NCBI RefSeq assembly: GCF_011058315.1
Contig: NZ_CP049298.1
Coordinates: 2,232,001 to 2,296,000 of the forward strand
Length of the DNA stretch: 64,000 nt
Reading direction: 5' to 3'
Source of the DNA: Chryseobacterium sp. POL2
Lineage (GTDB): Bacteria > Bacteroidota > Bacteroidia > Flavobacteriales > Weeksellaceae
Each line of letters starts with the position of its first letter. The stretch's first letter is position 1. The notes below the pieces were generated by a model. That model worked only from the letters and a program-made list of their open reading frames with translations, ran no database searches and was not told where the DNA came from. Shown piece by piece: positions 1 to 8,615 of this stretch. A program made the position numbers and the translations under genes.

Positions 1-481
1 AATTCCTGTAGTAGCATTGGGACAGGCTGTGGTTGCTATTATTGGTTATTTTATTTTTGGTGCGCCAAGTCCAATCCTTTTGTTTGCTTTAACCTTTGTG
101 ACAAGTATGATTCCAATAGTTGGAGCGGCAATCATCTATGTACCGGTGAGTATTTTTATGATTGCAGAAGGACAAACTGGAGCCGGATTAGGACTTGCAG
201 TATATTGTTTGGTAATTGTTGGACTTACAGACAACTTGTTGCGTTTTACATTATTAAAAAAATTAGAAAACATCCATCCTTTGAATACCGTTTTTGGGAT
301 TATTGCGGGGATGAATATCTTTGGGTTCCTTGGTCTTATTTTTGGACCAATTCTTGTGTCCGTTACCGCTTTGCTAATTCAGGTTTATCGGGACGAATTC
401 TCAGGTGATGATGATACTCCAAAAGATATTTTGATGCCTGATAAAGACGAACTTGACGATAAAATAGATTTGATTATATAA
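1..481 (+). CDS. AI-2E family transporter (PerM-like), C-terminal part only
   Basis: The reading frame is open from base 2 of the window, so the gene begins upstream; about 159 C-terminal residues are visible. They hold several strongly hydrophobic helices (for example IIGYFIFGAPSPILLFALTF and a later GIIAGMNIFGFLGLIFGP segment) and an acidic cytoplasmic tail rich in D and E. The helix pattern and the FGxxGLIFGPI-type motif fit the AI-2E/PerM permease family (usually 350-400 residues), membrane proteins proposed to export autoinducers or act as antiporters; the substrate cannot be read from sequence. The stop codon overlaps the ATG of the next gene by one base, so the two are probably translationally coupled. 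Confidence 0.8.
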   Translation, partial: IPVVALGQAVVAIIGYFIFGAPSPILLFALTFVTSMIPIVGAAIIYVPVSIFMIAEGQTGAGLGLAVYCLVIVGLTDNLLRFTLLKKLENIHPLNTVFGIIAGMNIFGFLGLIFGPILVSVTALLIQVYRDEFSGDDDTPKDILMPDKDELDDKIDLII

Positions 482-735
482 TGACGCCAGAAATTCTTCA
501 AGAACTTTGCAAGACCAAAATGCCTTATGGAAAGCATAAGGATCAATGGATAATTGATCTTCCTATTTCGTATTTGGAATGGTTTAACCGCAAAGGTTTT
601 CCCAAAAACAAATTAGGCTCGCAGCTTGCTACAGTTTATGAAATTAAACTAAATGGCCTCGATCATATTTTCTCTGTTATTCGAGAGAATAAAAAGCCAG
701 AAGCACCAACGAAACCCAAAATATATAGGCTATGA
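481..735 (+). CDS. DUF3820 family protein
   Basis: This 84-residue protein begins at an ATG sharing one base with the stop of the AI-2E transporter gene. The sequence MPYGKHKDQ followed by DLPISYLEWF is the recognisable core of DUF3820, a small soluble family sometimes named putative quorum-sensing-regulated virulence factor. No catalytic function is established for it. Its 3' end overlaps the converging uvrB gene by six bases, so there is no room for a separate terminator between them. The family call rests on remembered motifs; the gene itself is secure from its coupling and conserved core. Confidence 0.8.
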   Translation: MTPEILQELCKTKMPYGKHKDQWIIDLPISYLEWFNRKGFPKNKLGSQLATVYEIKLNGLDHIFSVIRENKKPEAPTKPKIYRL

Positions 736-2721
736 TTTCAACGCGGCAATTTCGTCACGAAGTCTTGCTGCAGCTATAAAGTCTAATTTTTTCGCAGCAT
801 CTTCCATTTCTTTTTGTTTTTGGTCAATCAATTTCTGGATATCTTCAGAAGCGTAATGGGCTTTAACTTCAGCAACTTCTTGGAGAATAGATTTCTGCGT
901 GTATTTTTCATCAGGGAAATCCTTGCTTCTACCCACAAGATTCTCACTTATTTTTTTGTTAAGAGCAGTTGGTACGATACCATTTATTTCATTGTATCGC
1001 ATTTGCTTTTCACGACGATAATAGGTTTCATCAATCGTTGCCTGCATGGATTTGGTCATTTTATCAGCATACATAATCGCTTTACCATTCACATTTCTTG
1101 CAGCACGGCCAACAGTTTGTATCATCGATCGGCGACTTCTCAACATACCTTCTTTATCGGCATCCAAAATCGCAACCAACGACACTTCTGGTAAATCCAA
1201 ACCTTCTCTCAAAAGGTTAACACCGATTAATACATCAAATAAACCAAGACGAAGATCCTGCATAATTTGGATACGTTCAAGTGTTTCTACATCAGAGTGG
1301 ATGTAACGTGTTCTAATTCCGAATTTTATAAAATATTTGGTAAGCTCTTCCGCCATTTTTTTGGTTAGAGTTGTTACCAAAGTTCGTTCATCTATTTCAG
1401 CACGTTTTTGAATTTCTTCGATTAAATCATCAATTTGGTTCAAGCTTGGTCGCACTTCAATAATCGGATCCAAAAGTCCTGTAGGACGAATAATTTGCTC
1501 GATATATTCGCCACCAGTTTTTTCTAATTCATAATCTGCCGGTGTTGCCGAAACATAGATAACCTGATTTTGCATTTGTTCAAACTCTGGAAATTTTAAT
1601 GGACGATTGTCCATTGCAGCGGGAAGTCGGAAGCCGTATTCTACCAAAGACTCTTTACGACTTCTATCGCCGCCATACATTGCATGGACTTGCGGAATAG
1701 TAACGTGGCTTTCGTCAATGACCATCAAATAATCTTTAGGGAAATAATCCAAAAGGCAGAAAGGTCGAGTTCCTGGCAAACGGCCATCCATATAACGCGA
1801 ATAATTTTCGATGCCCGAACAATAGCCGAGTTCTTTTATCATTTCTAAATCCAGTTCTGTCCGTTCTTGAATTCTTTTGGCTTCAAGTGGTTTTTCTATC
1901 CGATTAAAAAAATCAACTTGCTTAACCATATCATCCTGAATCTCGCGAATTGCGCCTTGCATAGTTTCTGGAGAGGTTACAAAAAGATTGGCAGGATAAA
2001 TATTAATTTGGTCAAAATTAGAAAGTACATTTCCGCTAACAGGGTCAAAACTCTGTATTTTCTCGATTTCATCTCCAAAAAATTGAATTCGGACGGCATT
2101 ATCGGCATAAGCGGGGAAAATATCAACCACATCACCCTTCACACGGAAAGTTCCGCGTTGAAAGTCATTCAATGCTCTGGAATATAATGCGTTAACTAAC
2201 GAGTGGAGCAATTTTGTTCTTGATAATTTTTCATGTTTTTCAATGGTTATCAAAGATTTATGAAATTCTGATGGATTTCCAATACCATAGATACACGATA
2301 CAGAAGCCACAATCAAGACGTCGCGACGTCCAGAAAGTAAGGATGCCGTTGCCGAAAGTCGCAATTTCTCAACCTCTTCGTTGATGCTGAGATCTTTTTC
2401 AATGTAAGTTCCTGTTGTAGCGATGTATGCTTCGGGTTGATAGTAGTCGTAATAACTCACAAAATATTCTACAGCATTATCAGGAAAAAACTCTTTAAAC
2501 TCCATAAAAAGCTGTGCTGCCAATGTTTTGTTATGTGCCAAGACAATGGTAGGTCTTTGGATTTGGTTAACCACATTAGCAATTGTAAAAGTCTTTCCAG
2601 AACCTGTAACGCCCAAAAGTGTTTGGTACTTCTCGTCTTGCTCTATGCCTTTTACAAGTTTTTCGATAGCTTTTGGTTGATCGCCGGTTGGCTGATAATC
2701 TGATTGAAGTTTAAAATTCAT
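730..2721 (-). CDS. uvrB: UvrABC excision nuclease subunit B
   Basis: The protein is the DNA damage-verification ATPase of nucleotide excision repair; it is loaded by UvrA and recruits UvrC. It has 663 residues, normal for UvrB. Visible landmarks are the Walker A motif GVTGSGKT (residues 37-44), the beta-hairpin motif YYDYYQPEAY (about 90-99) that clamps DNA, the helicase motif DESH, the motif QTVGRAARN near residue 540, and a C-terminal UVR coiled-coil motif (about 620-655) that binds UvrC. The start is favoured by a perfect -7 box (TAATTTTG) ending four bases before the ATG. The gene is transcribed alone and its 3' end overlaps the convergent DUF3820 gene. Confidence 0.98.
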   Translation of the reverse strand: MNFKLQSDYQPTGDQPKAIEKLVKGIEQDEKYQTLLGVTGSGKTFTIANVVNQIQRPTIVLAHNKTLAAQLFMEFKEFFPDNAVEYFVSYYDYYQPEAYIATTGTYIEKDLSINEEVEKLRLSATASLLSGRRDVLIVASVSCIYGIGNPSEFHKSLITIEKHEKLSRTKLLHSLVNALYSRALNDFQRGTFRVKGDVVDIFPAYADNAVRIQFFGDEIEKIQSFDPVSGNVLSNFDQINIYPANLFVTSPETMQGAIREIQDDMVKQVDFFNRIEKPLEAKRIQERTELDLEMIKELGYCSGIENYSRYMDGRLPGTRPFCLLDYFPKDYLMVIDESHVTIPQVHAMYGGDRSRKESLVEYGFRLPAAMDNRPLKFPEFEQMQNQVIYVSATPADYELEKTGGEYIEQIIRPTGLLDPIIEVRPSLNQIDDLIEEIQKRAEIDERTLVTTLTKKMAEELTKYFIKFGIRTRYIHSDVETLERIQIMQDLRLGLFDVLIGVNLLREGLDLPEVSLVAILDADKEGMLRSRRSMIQTVGRAARNVNGKAIMYADKMTKSMQATIDETYYRREKQMRYNEINGIVPTALNKKISENLVGRSKDFPDEKYTQKSILQEVAEVKAHYASEDIQKLIDQKQKEMEDAAKKLDFIAAARLRDEIAALKS

Positions 2722-2725
2722 ACCT

Positions 2726-2733
2726 CAAAATTA
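2726..2733 (-). promoter_or_regulatory. -7 box of uvrB, implying a leaderless mRNA
   Basis: On the minus strand this reads TAATTTTG, a perfect match to the Bacteroidetes -7 consensus TAnnTTTG. Only four bases separate it from the uvrB ATG, so the transcript would start at or next to the start codon. No TTG lies at the usual 17-23 base spacing. Confidence 0.5.
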
Positions 2734-2859
2734 CGAAAGATTTTAGATTTTTTATCGATGCTTTTTAATTGTGTGTTTTAATAAATTCATTGATTATCAA
2801 ATGTTTATATTATTTGGTTTAAAAACATTAATTTTAAACTTAATAAAAAAGTGTAAAAG

Positions 2860-4077
2860 ATGAAAATCAATATTAAAATTTCGATCTTTAGTATTTTGGC
2901 AATATTATTCTCGTGCGAGTCAAAATCTCAGAATAAAAATACCTACCAAAATAATTCTGTAGAAACTGAAAAACCTAATTCTACAGATCTTAAACCTGCA
3001 TTTTCTGGACAAACAAGAATTGCTGCTGTTAAGACGAATACCGCTTACAAAGTAGAAACGCTTAATGAAAAACTTGGTCGTCCTTGGGGAATTACGCAGT
3101 TGGATGATGGTCGATTTTTAATCACAGAAAAAAGTGGTTTTCTACATTTGGTTTCAGCAGATGGACAATATGTTAAAAAAATAATAGGACTTCCAAAAGT
3201 CGATGCTTCTGGACAAGGCGGTTTGCTAGATGTTGCAGTTGATCCAGATTTTGCAAATAATAGAATATTGTTTTGGACATTTTCAGAACCTTTTGAAAAT
3301 GGCAATCTAACGTCCGTTGCAAAAGGTAAATTATCTTTGGACGAAACCCAAATAGAAAATCCACAAGTGATATTCCGTGCAACACCATCTTATAATGGTA
3401 AATTGCATTACGGAAGTAGAATCGTGTTTGATACCTCGGGACATCTTTTTGTCAGCACTGGCGAACGGTCTGATAAAGTGACGCGACCTTTGGCGCAAGA
3501 TCTTACAACCTATCTTGGGAAAATTGTCCGAATTACAAAAGAAGGAAAAGCTGTTGTCGATAATCCTTTTGTTGGAAAAACCGATGTAAAGCCCGAAATA
3601 TATTCCTACGGACATCGCAACGTACAAGGTTTGGCGATAGATTCTTCGACTGGAGAACTCTGGAACTCGGAGTTCGGACCTCGCGGTGGAGACGAAATTA
3701 ATTTAATAAAACCAGGGAAAAACTACGGCTGGCCTGACATCACTTATGGTATTGAATATAGCGGCAACAACATCGGAAAACACATCACACAGAAAGAAGG
3801 TATGGAGCAGCCCGTTTATTATTGGGATCCCGTGATTTCTCCAAGTGGCATAACGTTTTATACAGGTACAATTGATGAATGGAAAAATAACTTGTTTTTA
3901 GCTTGCCTTAGTGGCGAACATATTGACAGAATCGTCATCAAAGACAATAAAGTTGTTGGTGAAGAACGGCTTTTGGATGACAAAGGCGAACGCTTTCGAG
4001 ATATTTTGGATGGAAAAGATGGCAATCTTTATACAATAACCGATAGCGGAAAATTGATGAAAATTTCTAAAAAATAA
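2860..4077 (+). CDS. PQQ-dependent sugar dehydrogenase, lipoprotein
   Basis: This 405-residue protein belongs to the glucose/sorbosone dehydrogenase family (soluble aldose dehydrogenases with a six-bladed beta-propeller that oxidise sugars with PQQ). Residues 1-19 form a lipoprotein signal ending in the lipobox LFSC, with Cys19 as the predicted lipidated residue, so it is probably membrane-anchored. Family motifs include GRPWGI near residue 72, GQGGLLDVAVDP, and the block YGHRNVQGLA followed by EFGPRGGDEIN and NYGWP. The physiological substrate is not evident, and no PQQ synthesis genes are in the window. It is transcribed alone, divergent from uvrB, and ends at a strong hairpin shared with tsaB. 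Confidence 0.88.
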   Translation: MKINIKISIFSILAILFSCESKSQNKNTYQNNSVETEKPNSTDLKPAFSGQTRIAAVKTNTAYKVETLNEKLGRPWGITQLDDGRFLITEKSGFLHLVSADGQYVKKIIGLPKVDASGQGGLLDVAVDPDFANNRILFWTFSEPFENGNLTSVAKGKLSLDETQIENPQVIFRATPSYNGKLHYGSRIVFDTSGHLFVSTGERSDKVTRPLAQDLTTYLGKIVRITKEGKAVVDNPFVGKTDVKPEIYSYGHRNVQGLAIDSSTGELWNSEFGPRGGDEINLIKPGKNYGWPDITYGIEYSGNNIGKHITQKEGMEQPVYYWDPVISPSGITFYTGTIDEWKNNLFLACLSGEHIDRIVIKDNKVVGEERLLDDKGERFRDILDGKDGNLYTITDSGKLMKISKK

Positions 4078-4083
4078 AACAAA

Positions 4084-4111
4084 ATCCTAAGTGGAAACTT
4101 AGGATTTTTTT
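4084..4111. terminator. Bidirectional hairpin terminator between sugar dehydrogenase and tsaB
   Basis: The arms AATCCTAAGT and ACTTAGGATT enclose a short GGAA-type loop, with A-rich sequence on one side and a T run on the other. It serves both converging genes; the tsaB stop codon lies within the hairpin. Confidence 0.85.
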
Positions 4112-4785
4112 ATACGATCAGCTCTCTTGACACCATGAAAATCTTTAAGATAAAATGGTTCAAAATAGGCAACATCTTCAAAATCTTTTGCCTCGTATTT
4201 TGCTTTTGCTTTGTTAATTAAATATTGAGCAGAAGGAAAAATATCCGCCTTGTATTCTGCATTAGGAAGTTGTAGAACTTCTTGTGCTTTCGTTGCGCCA
4301 TCGCCAACAAACAAAACTTTTTCTGATTTTAAATCTTGGAAAGAATGTTCGTCAAGAATTTTAGCTTCAGTTTCAGAAATGATGTTTCCTGTTGTACCAT
4401 CATAGGTTGCGGTATATACTTCCATTCTTCTGGCGTCAATTAATGGAATAATTTTGTCAAATCCTTGATTCACAAATTTTTCAATCATACTATCTAAAGA
4501 ATTAATTGAAATAAGTGGCAGCTTTAATCCGAAACAAAAACCTTTGGCAGAAGCCGAGCCAATTCTTAGTCCTGTGTAAGATCCGGGACCTTTTCCAAGA
4601 GAAATCGCGTCAAGATCTTTTAGTTCTATTTCTGCTCCTTCCAATGCCCATTCTACAAATGTATGCAGGCTTTCAGATTGTTTATAATTTTCTGAAACTT
4701 CCTCACAAAGACATAGCAATTCGGCATTGTCGGAGATGGCAACCGAGCAGTTTTTTGATGAGGTTTCGATGTGTAAAATTTTCAT
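4099..4785 (-). CDS. tsaB: tRNA threonylcarbamoyladenosine biosynthesis protein TsaB
   Basis: TsaB is the partner of TsaD and TsaE in making the universal t6A modification at A37 of ANN-decoding tRNAs. The 228-residue protein has the ASKHA-fold start ILHIETSSKNCSVAIS and the family signature GKGPGSYTGLRIG (about residues 63-75), the usual TsaB landmarks. It is the last gene of an operon with the upstream NTF2-like and SDR genes. A TAAATTTG -7 box lies four bases before the ATG, inside the end of the preceding gene, so tsaB may also have its own leaderless transcript. Confidence 0.95.
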   Translation of the reverse strand: MKILHIETSSKNCSVAISDNAELLCLCEEVSENYKQSESLHTFVEWALEGAEIELKDLDAISLGKGPGSYTGLRIGSASAKGFCFGLKLPLISINSLDSMIEKFVNQGFDKIIPLIDARRMEVYTATYDGTTGNIISETEAKILDEHSFQDLKSEKVLFVGDGATKAQEVLQLPNAEYKADIFPSAQYLINKAKAKYEAKDFEDVAYFEPFYLKDFHGVKRADRIKKS

Positions 4786-4789
4786 GTTA

Positions 4790-4797
4790 CAAATTTA
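4790..4797 (-). promoter_or_regulatory. Possible internal -7 box for tsaB
   Basis: The minus strand reads TAAATTTG, matching TAnnTTTG, four bases upstream of the tsaB ATG. It overlaps the stop of the upstream gene. No TTG at standard spacing was found, so it is weaker than a two-part promoter. Confidence 0.4.
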
Positions 4798-5229
4798 CGA
4801 TTTCAAACCAACACTTTGTCTGGTCCACAATTTCCAAACGCCTTTTTTATGAATCCAAATTTCTAAGACAGAAAGTTGCATGCTAAAAAGCTGATTGTTG
4901 TAAAGACCTTTTACAGAAATAATTCTTCTGATGTTGGCTAATTTTTTTCTGAATTTTAATTCTTTCAGTTCGGTTTGTTTGACAGATTGATATTTTACTT
5001 TTCCCGACTCAAAATCCTTGCGAAAATCTTCATAATTCTGAACCCAAGCATTGGAATGTCCGAATGAAACATCATCCGCCAACAAGTTTAAAATCTTATT
5101 GTCATTATGTTCCATTAAAGAATCCAGTTTTGAAACTTGCATCAAAATTTCTGTTTCTTTTCTGGAATATTCTTGCGAAAAACCAATGGTAAAGTATAAT
5201 AGAAATAAAAGCTTTAAAAACGACTTCAT
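4795..5229 (-). CDS. Secreted NTF2-like (DUF4440-type) protein
   Basis: This 144-residue protein starts with a typical signal peptide (MKSFLKLLFLLYFTIGFSQ, probable cleavage after SQ). The mature part fits the cystatin-like NTF2 fold of DUF4440: an initial helix ETEILMQVSKLDSLMEHNDNKILNLLADDVSFGHSNAW and a final strand VWKLWTRQSVGL. Members bind or turn over small ligands, but no substrate can be named. Its ATG overlaps the stop of the SDR gene by one base and it sits nine bases before tsaB, so the three genes form one operon. The family assignment is by sequence resemblance only. Confidence 0.78.
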   Translation of the reverse strand: MKSFLKLLFLLYFTIGFSQEYSRKETEILMQVSKLDSLMEHNDNKILNLLADDVSFGHSNAWVQNYEDFRKDFESGKVKYQSVKQTELKELKFRKKLANIRRIISVKGLYNNQLFSMQLSVLEIWIHKKGVWKLWTRQSVGLKS

Positions 5230-5978
5230 TATTTTTTATAGATGGTTCTTGGCTCTGCTTGGGCTTTTGGATAAATGGTCATCTCTGCGATAGAAACTCT
5301 TTCGGGCACATTAATGCAATAGGCAATGGCATCTGCAATATCTTCTGCTGTAAGTGGCTCGTAACCAGTATAGACTGTTGCGGCACGTTTTTCATCACCT
5401 TTGAATCTCACTTTGGAAAAGTCCGTTTCTACAGCGCCAGGCTGAATGTTGGTAACGCGAATTCCGAATTCTGTTAACTCAATTCTCATGCCTTCAGAGA
5501 TGACATCCACCGCTTTTTTGGAAGCGCAATAGACAACACCATTGGCGTAAGTTTGTCTAGCAGCAACAGAACTTATATTGATGATTTGTCCATTTTGTTT
5601 TTCTTTCATAAACTTAATAATCGGTTGCGAAACATAGAGTAGGCCTTTCACATTGCCATCCATCATAGCGTCCCAATCCTCGATGCTTCCATTAGAAATA
5701 GAGTCCAAACCATGAGCATTTCCTGCATTGTTGATAAGGACGTCAATATTTTTCCAAGATTCTGGTAAAGAGTCAATTGCTTTAAAAACCGCCTCCGAGT
5801 TTCTTACATCAAAGTTCAATGTAATAATTTCGGTTTCTTCGGATAATTTATTTTTTAAATCTTCAAGAATTGTGACGTTTCTTCCACAAAGAATTAATCT
5901 TTGTTTTTGTTTTGCTAGCACAATAGCTGTTGCTTTTCCGATTCCAGAAGTTGCTCCGGTGATGAATATTGTTTTCAT
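5229..5978 (-). CDS. Short-chain dehydrogenase/reductase (YdfG-like)
   Basis: This 249-residue protein is a classical SDR, an NAD(P)-dependent oxidoreductase with a Rossmann fold. Visible motifs are the cofactor loop TGATSGIGK (residues 6-14), the structural NNAG motif, and the catalytic Ser with YCASK (Tyr-x-x-x-Lys). The C-terminal PERVSIAEMTIYP resembles the YdfG group, which act on L-allo-threonine, 3-hydroxy acids and similar substrates; the actual substrate is unknown. The ATG at 5978 is chosen over one at 5999 because a perfect -7 box (TAAATTTG, 5997-6004) would overlap the farther start. It heads the operon with the NTF2-like gene and tsaB. Confidence 0.88.
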   Translation of the reverse strand: MKTIFITGATSGIGKATAIVLAKQKQRLILCGRNVTILEDLKNKLSEETEIITLNFDVRNSEAVFKAIDSLPESWKNIDVLINNAGNAHGLDSISNGSIEDWDAMMDGNVKGLLYVSQPIIKFMKEKQNGQIINISSVAARQTYANGVVYCASKKAVDVISEGMRIELTEFGIRVTNIQPGAVETDFSKVRFKGDEKRAATVYTGYEPLTAEDIADAIAYCINVPERVSIAEMTIYPKAQAEPRTIYKK

Positions 5979-5996
5979 AAGAATGTAATTGCGACA

Positions 5997-6004
5997 CAAA
6001 TTTA
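5997..6004 (-). promoter_or_regulatory. -7 box of the SDR-tsaB operon
   Basis: The minus strand reads TAAATTTG, matching TAnnTTTG, 18 bases upstream of the chosen SDR ATG. It decides the start: the alternative ATG at 5999 falls within this box. Confidence 0.55.
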
Positions 6005-6083
6005 TTTCATTTCTAAATTTTAAATAGACTTTTAGAATTATATTTTGGACTTAATGATTAATTTTACACTTCAATTCAAAATA

Positions 6084-6770
6084 ATGACAGATTTACCAGG
6101 TTTAGCAATTAAAGAATTTTATGAAGGACGAACAAAGTCTAAGCTTTTTGTACATGATGAATTTGGACCGAAAGTGGAAATGCCGATTTCTGCTTATTTC
6201 CGTAACGAAATAGAAATGCCCGAATTGGAAGTTTTGGCGCTTGACCAATGTCAAGGAAAGGTTTTGGATATTGGCGCAGGCGCCGGTGCCCATGCTTTGG
6301 CTTTGCAAGTGCGTGGCCATGAGGTTTCTGCTTTGGAAATTTCTCCAGCAGCTTGTAATGTTATGAAACATCGTGGAGTAAATAATGTTATTTGTGAGGA
6401 TTTTTTTGAGTTTGAAACTGTTGAAAAATTTGATACAATTCTATTATTAATGAACGGAATTGGACTTTGTGGAACACTAGATCAGTTGGAAATTTTTCTT
6501 AAAAAAGCAGAAAATTTGTTGGCTGATAATGGAAAATTGATTTTTGATTCTTCCGATGTTATTTATATGTACGAAGACGATCTGCTGCCAGAGCGCTATT
6601 ACGGAGAAATAAAATGTTCTTATTCTTATAAAGACATTAAAACGGAAACCTTCCAATGGCTATACATCGATGAAGAAAAACTACAAGATATTTGTGAAAA
6701 ACTGGGTTGGAAAATGACACATCTTTTTGAAGACAATCATTACCATTATCTAGTAGAACTAAAAAAATAA
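6084..6770 (+). CDS. Class I SAM-dependent methyltransferase
   Basis: The 228-residue product has the Rossmann-type methyltransferase core: motif I VLDIGAGAGAHAL (about residues 57-69) binds S-adenosylmethionine, followed by HEVSALEISPAA and a motif LLLMNGIGLCG. The acceptor substrate is not evident. The ATG at 6084 (MTDLPGLAI) is preferred; another ATG lies in frame at 6054 and would add ten residues. It is a single-gene unit ending at a palindromic terminator shared with the converging TonB-domain gene. Confidence 0.85.
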   Translation: MTDLPGLAIKEFYEGRTKSKLFVHDEFGPKVEMPISAYFRNEIEMPELEVLALDQCQGKVLDIGAGAGAHALALQVRGHEVSALEISPAACNVMKHRGVNNVICEDFFEFETVEKFDTILLLMNGIGLCGTLDQLEIFLKKAENLLADNGKLIFDSSDVIYMYEDDLLPERYYGEIKCSYSYKDIKTETFQWLYIDEEKLQDICEKLGWKMTHLFEDNHYHYLVELKK

Positions 6771-6794
6771 ACCTCGGATTATCCGAGGTTTTTC
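6771..6794. terminator. Bidirectional palindromic terminator
   Basis: The arms ACCTCGGAT and ATCCGAGGT flank a single T, with A-rich and T-rich tracts outside. It lies between the methyltransferase and the convergent TonB-domain gene. Confidence 0.85.
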
Positions 6795-6795
6795 T

Positions 6796-7305
6796 TTATT
6801 GTGAATTGTCAATAACTAAAGAATCAAAAAGAAGCTTAACCCTAACAGTTGAAGGAATTGCTTGCCCATCGCAATTTGCGGGCGTCCAATTGGTTTTCAC
6901 TTTTTTAGCAGCGGACTTTAGATCATCATAAAAATACTTTGAATTTTCAATAGCTGGCCCAACTTTTATGTCAGTCGTTTTACCATCTTTATCAATCAAA
7001 AAATCGATGTAAAAAGGTCCATTCGCGGCGTAAGCATCATTATTAAGATATTGGTTAATTCGTTTTTTTAAGTCTTGCTTGAAATTTTCTTCTCCCAAAT
7101 TAATCTTAGCGCTGTTGAACTGATGTCCTTCTGTGTTGCTACATTTTTTCTCTGCCAATTGATAGATCCCGCGAAGGTCGTACGTCATCAAATTTTTTGA
7201 AGAATCTATCGACACAAAACTCTCTTGTCCTTGTTCTTCAACATCGGTTTGTGCAAAAGAAAAGGCAGAAATAAAACTAAAAATTAAAGCTAATCGTTTC
7301 ATCAT
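6796..7305 (-). CDS. Secreted TonB C-terminal-domain-like protein
   Basis: This 169-residue protein has a signal peptide (MMKRLALIFSFISAFSFAQ). The region from about residue 90 (GPFYIDFLIDKDGKTTDIKVGP) to the end (LKSAAKKVKTNWTPANCDGQAIPSTVRVKLLF) matches the fold and motif spacing of the TonB C-terminal domain, which in many Bacteroidetes proteins occurs without the membrane anchor. It lacks a Pro-rich linker, so a role in energising receptors is doubtful and the function is unknown. Its start lies six bases after the lysA stop, so it is probably cotranscribed with lysA. Confidence 0.75.
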   Translation of the reverse strand: MMKRLALIFSFISAFSFAQTDVEEQGQESFVSIDSSKNLMTYDLRGIYQLAEKKCSNTEGHQFNSAKINLGEENFKQDLKKRINQYLNNDAYAANGPFYIDFLIDKDGKTTDIKVGPAIENSKYFYDDLKSAAKKVKTNWTPANCDGQAIPSTVRVKLLFDSLVIDNSQ

Positions 7306-7311
7306 ACTAAT

Positions 7312-8511
7312 TTACAAAACTTCAATTTGATTTTTTAATAAATCTTCAAAATCTTCACGTTTTCTGATTAAAGTCGCTTTACCATCGATAAACATGACTT
7401 CGGCAGGTTTTAATCTGGAGTTGAAGTTAGAGCTCATTTCAAAACCATAAGCGCCCGCATTTCTAAATACCAAAACATCGCCTTCTCGAACTTCGTGAAG
7501 TTTTCTATCCCAAGCAAACGTGTCCGTTTCGCAAATATTTCCAACAACTGTGTAGATTCTTTCTGGACCTTTTGGATTCGATAAATTTTCAATCTTATGA
7601 TAAGCATCGTAGAACATTGGACGAATCAAATGATTGAAGCCAGAATTAACCCCAACAAATACCGTAGCGGTCGTTTGTTTAATAACATTTGATTTTACTA
7701 AAAAATGGCCGCTAAGACTTACCAAATATTTCCCAGGCTCAAACCAAAGTTGGAAATCTTTGCCAGAATCTTTGGTGTAGTCTTTCATAGCTTTGTCAAC
7801 CTTTTTTCCTAAAGACTTCACATCGGTTTCTAGATCGCCGTCTTGGAAAGGTACTTTGAAACCGCTTCCCATGTCCAGATATTTTAGATTTGGGAAATGT
7901 TCTGCCAGGTCAAACATAATTTCAAGGCCTTGTAGGAAAACATCAGGATCTTTAATCTCGCTTCCTGTATGCATGTGTAGTCCTTCTACATTGATTTTTG
8001 TAGATTTTACGATACGCTCGATATGACGCATTTGGTGGATCGAAATACCAAATTTGCTATCGATATGTCCTGTAGAAATTTTATAATTTCCGCCTGCAAA
8101 AATATGCGGATTAATTCTTACAAAAATAGGGTAGCTGTCGCCGTGCTTGTTCCCGAACTGCTCTAGCATCGAGATGTTGTCAATATTGATATGCACGTTA
8201 AGGCTCATGGCTTCTTCAATTTCTGTGATATCCACACAATTGGGTGTGAAGAGAATCCGGTCTGACGAAAATCCAGCTTTTAATCCCAGTTTGACCTCGT
8301 TGATAGAAACACAGTCGAGATTGGCGCCAAGTTTCTCAACATATTTCAAGATATTAATGTTGGTTAAAGCCTTTGCAGCGTAGAAAAATCGCGTGTTCTT
8401 CGAGAAAGAACCAGTCAACTTTTCGTACTGCATTTTTATCGATTCTACATCGTACACATATACTGGTGTACCAAACTCATCAGCAATTTTTAATAAATCT
8501 TGATTGGTCAT
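7312..8511 (-). CDS. lysA: Diaminopimelate decarboxylase
   Basis: LysA is the PLP enzyme that decarboxylates meso-diaminopimelate to lysine, the last step of lysine synthesis. The 399-residue protein has the fold III decarboxylase layout: FFYAAKALTN with the PLP lysine at residue 47, the HTGSEI motif, a glycine loop DMGSGFKVPF, and the C-terminal active-site segment GNICETDTF contributed across the dimer. Some flavobacterial LysA proteins have such a variant CETD in place of CESGD. It precedes the TonB-domain gene in an operon. Another gene of the pathway, asd, is at 49819 in this window. Confidence 0.95.
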   Translation of the reverse strand: MTNQDLLKIADEFGTPVYVYDVESIKMQYEKLTGSFSKNTRFFYAAKALTNINILKYVEKLGANLDCVSINEVKLGLKAGFSSDRILFTPNCVDITEIEEAMSLNVHINIDNISMLEQFGNKHGDSYPIFVRINPHIFAGGNYKISTGHIDSKFGISIHQMRHIERIVKSTKINVEGLHMHTGSEIKDPDVFLQGLEIMFDLAEHFPNLKYLDMGSGFKVPFQDGDLETDVKSLGKKVDKAMKDYTKDSGKDFQLWFEPGKYLVSLSGHFLVKSNVIKQTTATVFVGVNSGFNHLIRPMFYDAYHKIENLSNPKGPERIYTVVGNICETDTFAWDRKLHEVREGDVLVFRNAGAYGFEMSSNFNSRLKPAEVMFIDGKATLIRKREDFEDLLKNQIEVL

Positions 8512-8615
8512 TGGATTAAACTATAATGTATTTGAAATAAATAAATACGCGAATTTCGGTATTTTTTGGATAAAAACACCGAAAAGCTCTGAAATTCTAT
8601 AATCTAAATCTTAAA

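Noticed and set aside
6045-6083. Extended N-terminus of the methyltransferase from a TTG start
   Set aside because: The added residues are not needed for the fold, and in-frame ATG codons lie closer; the ATG at 6084 gives the more typical N-terminus.
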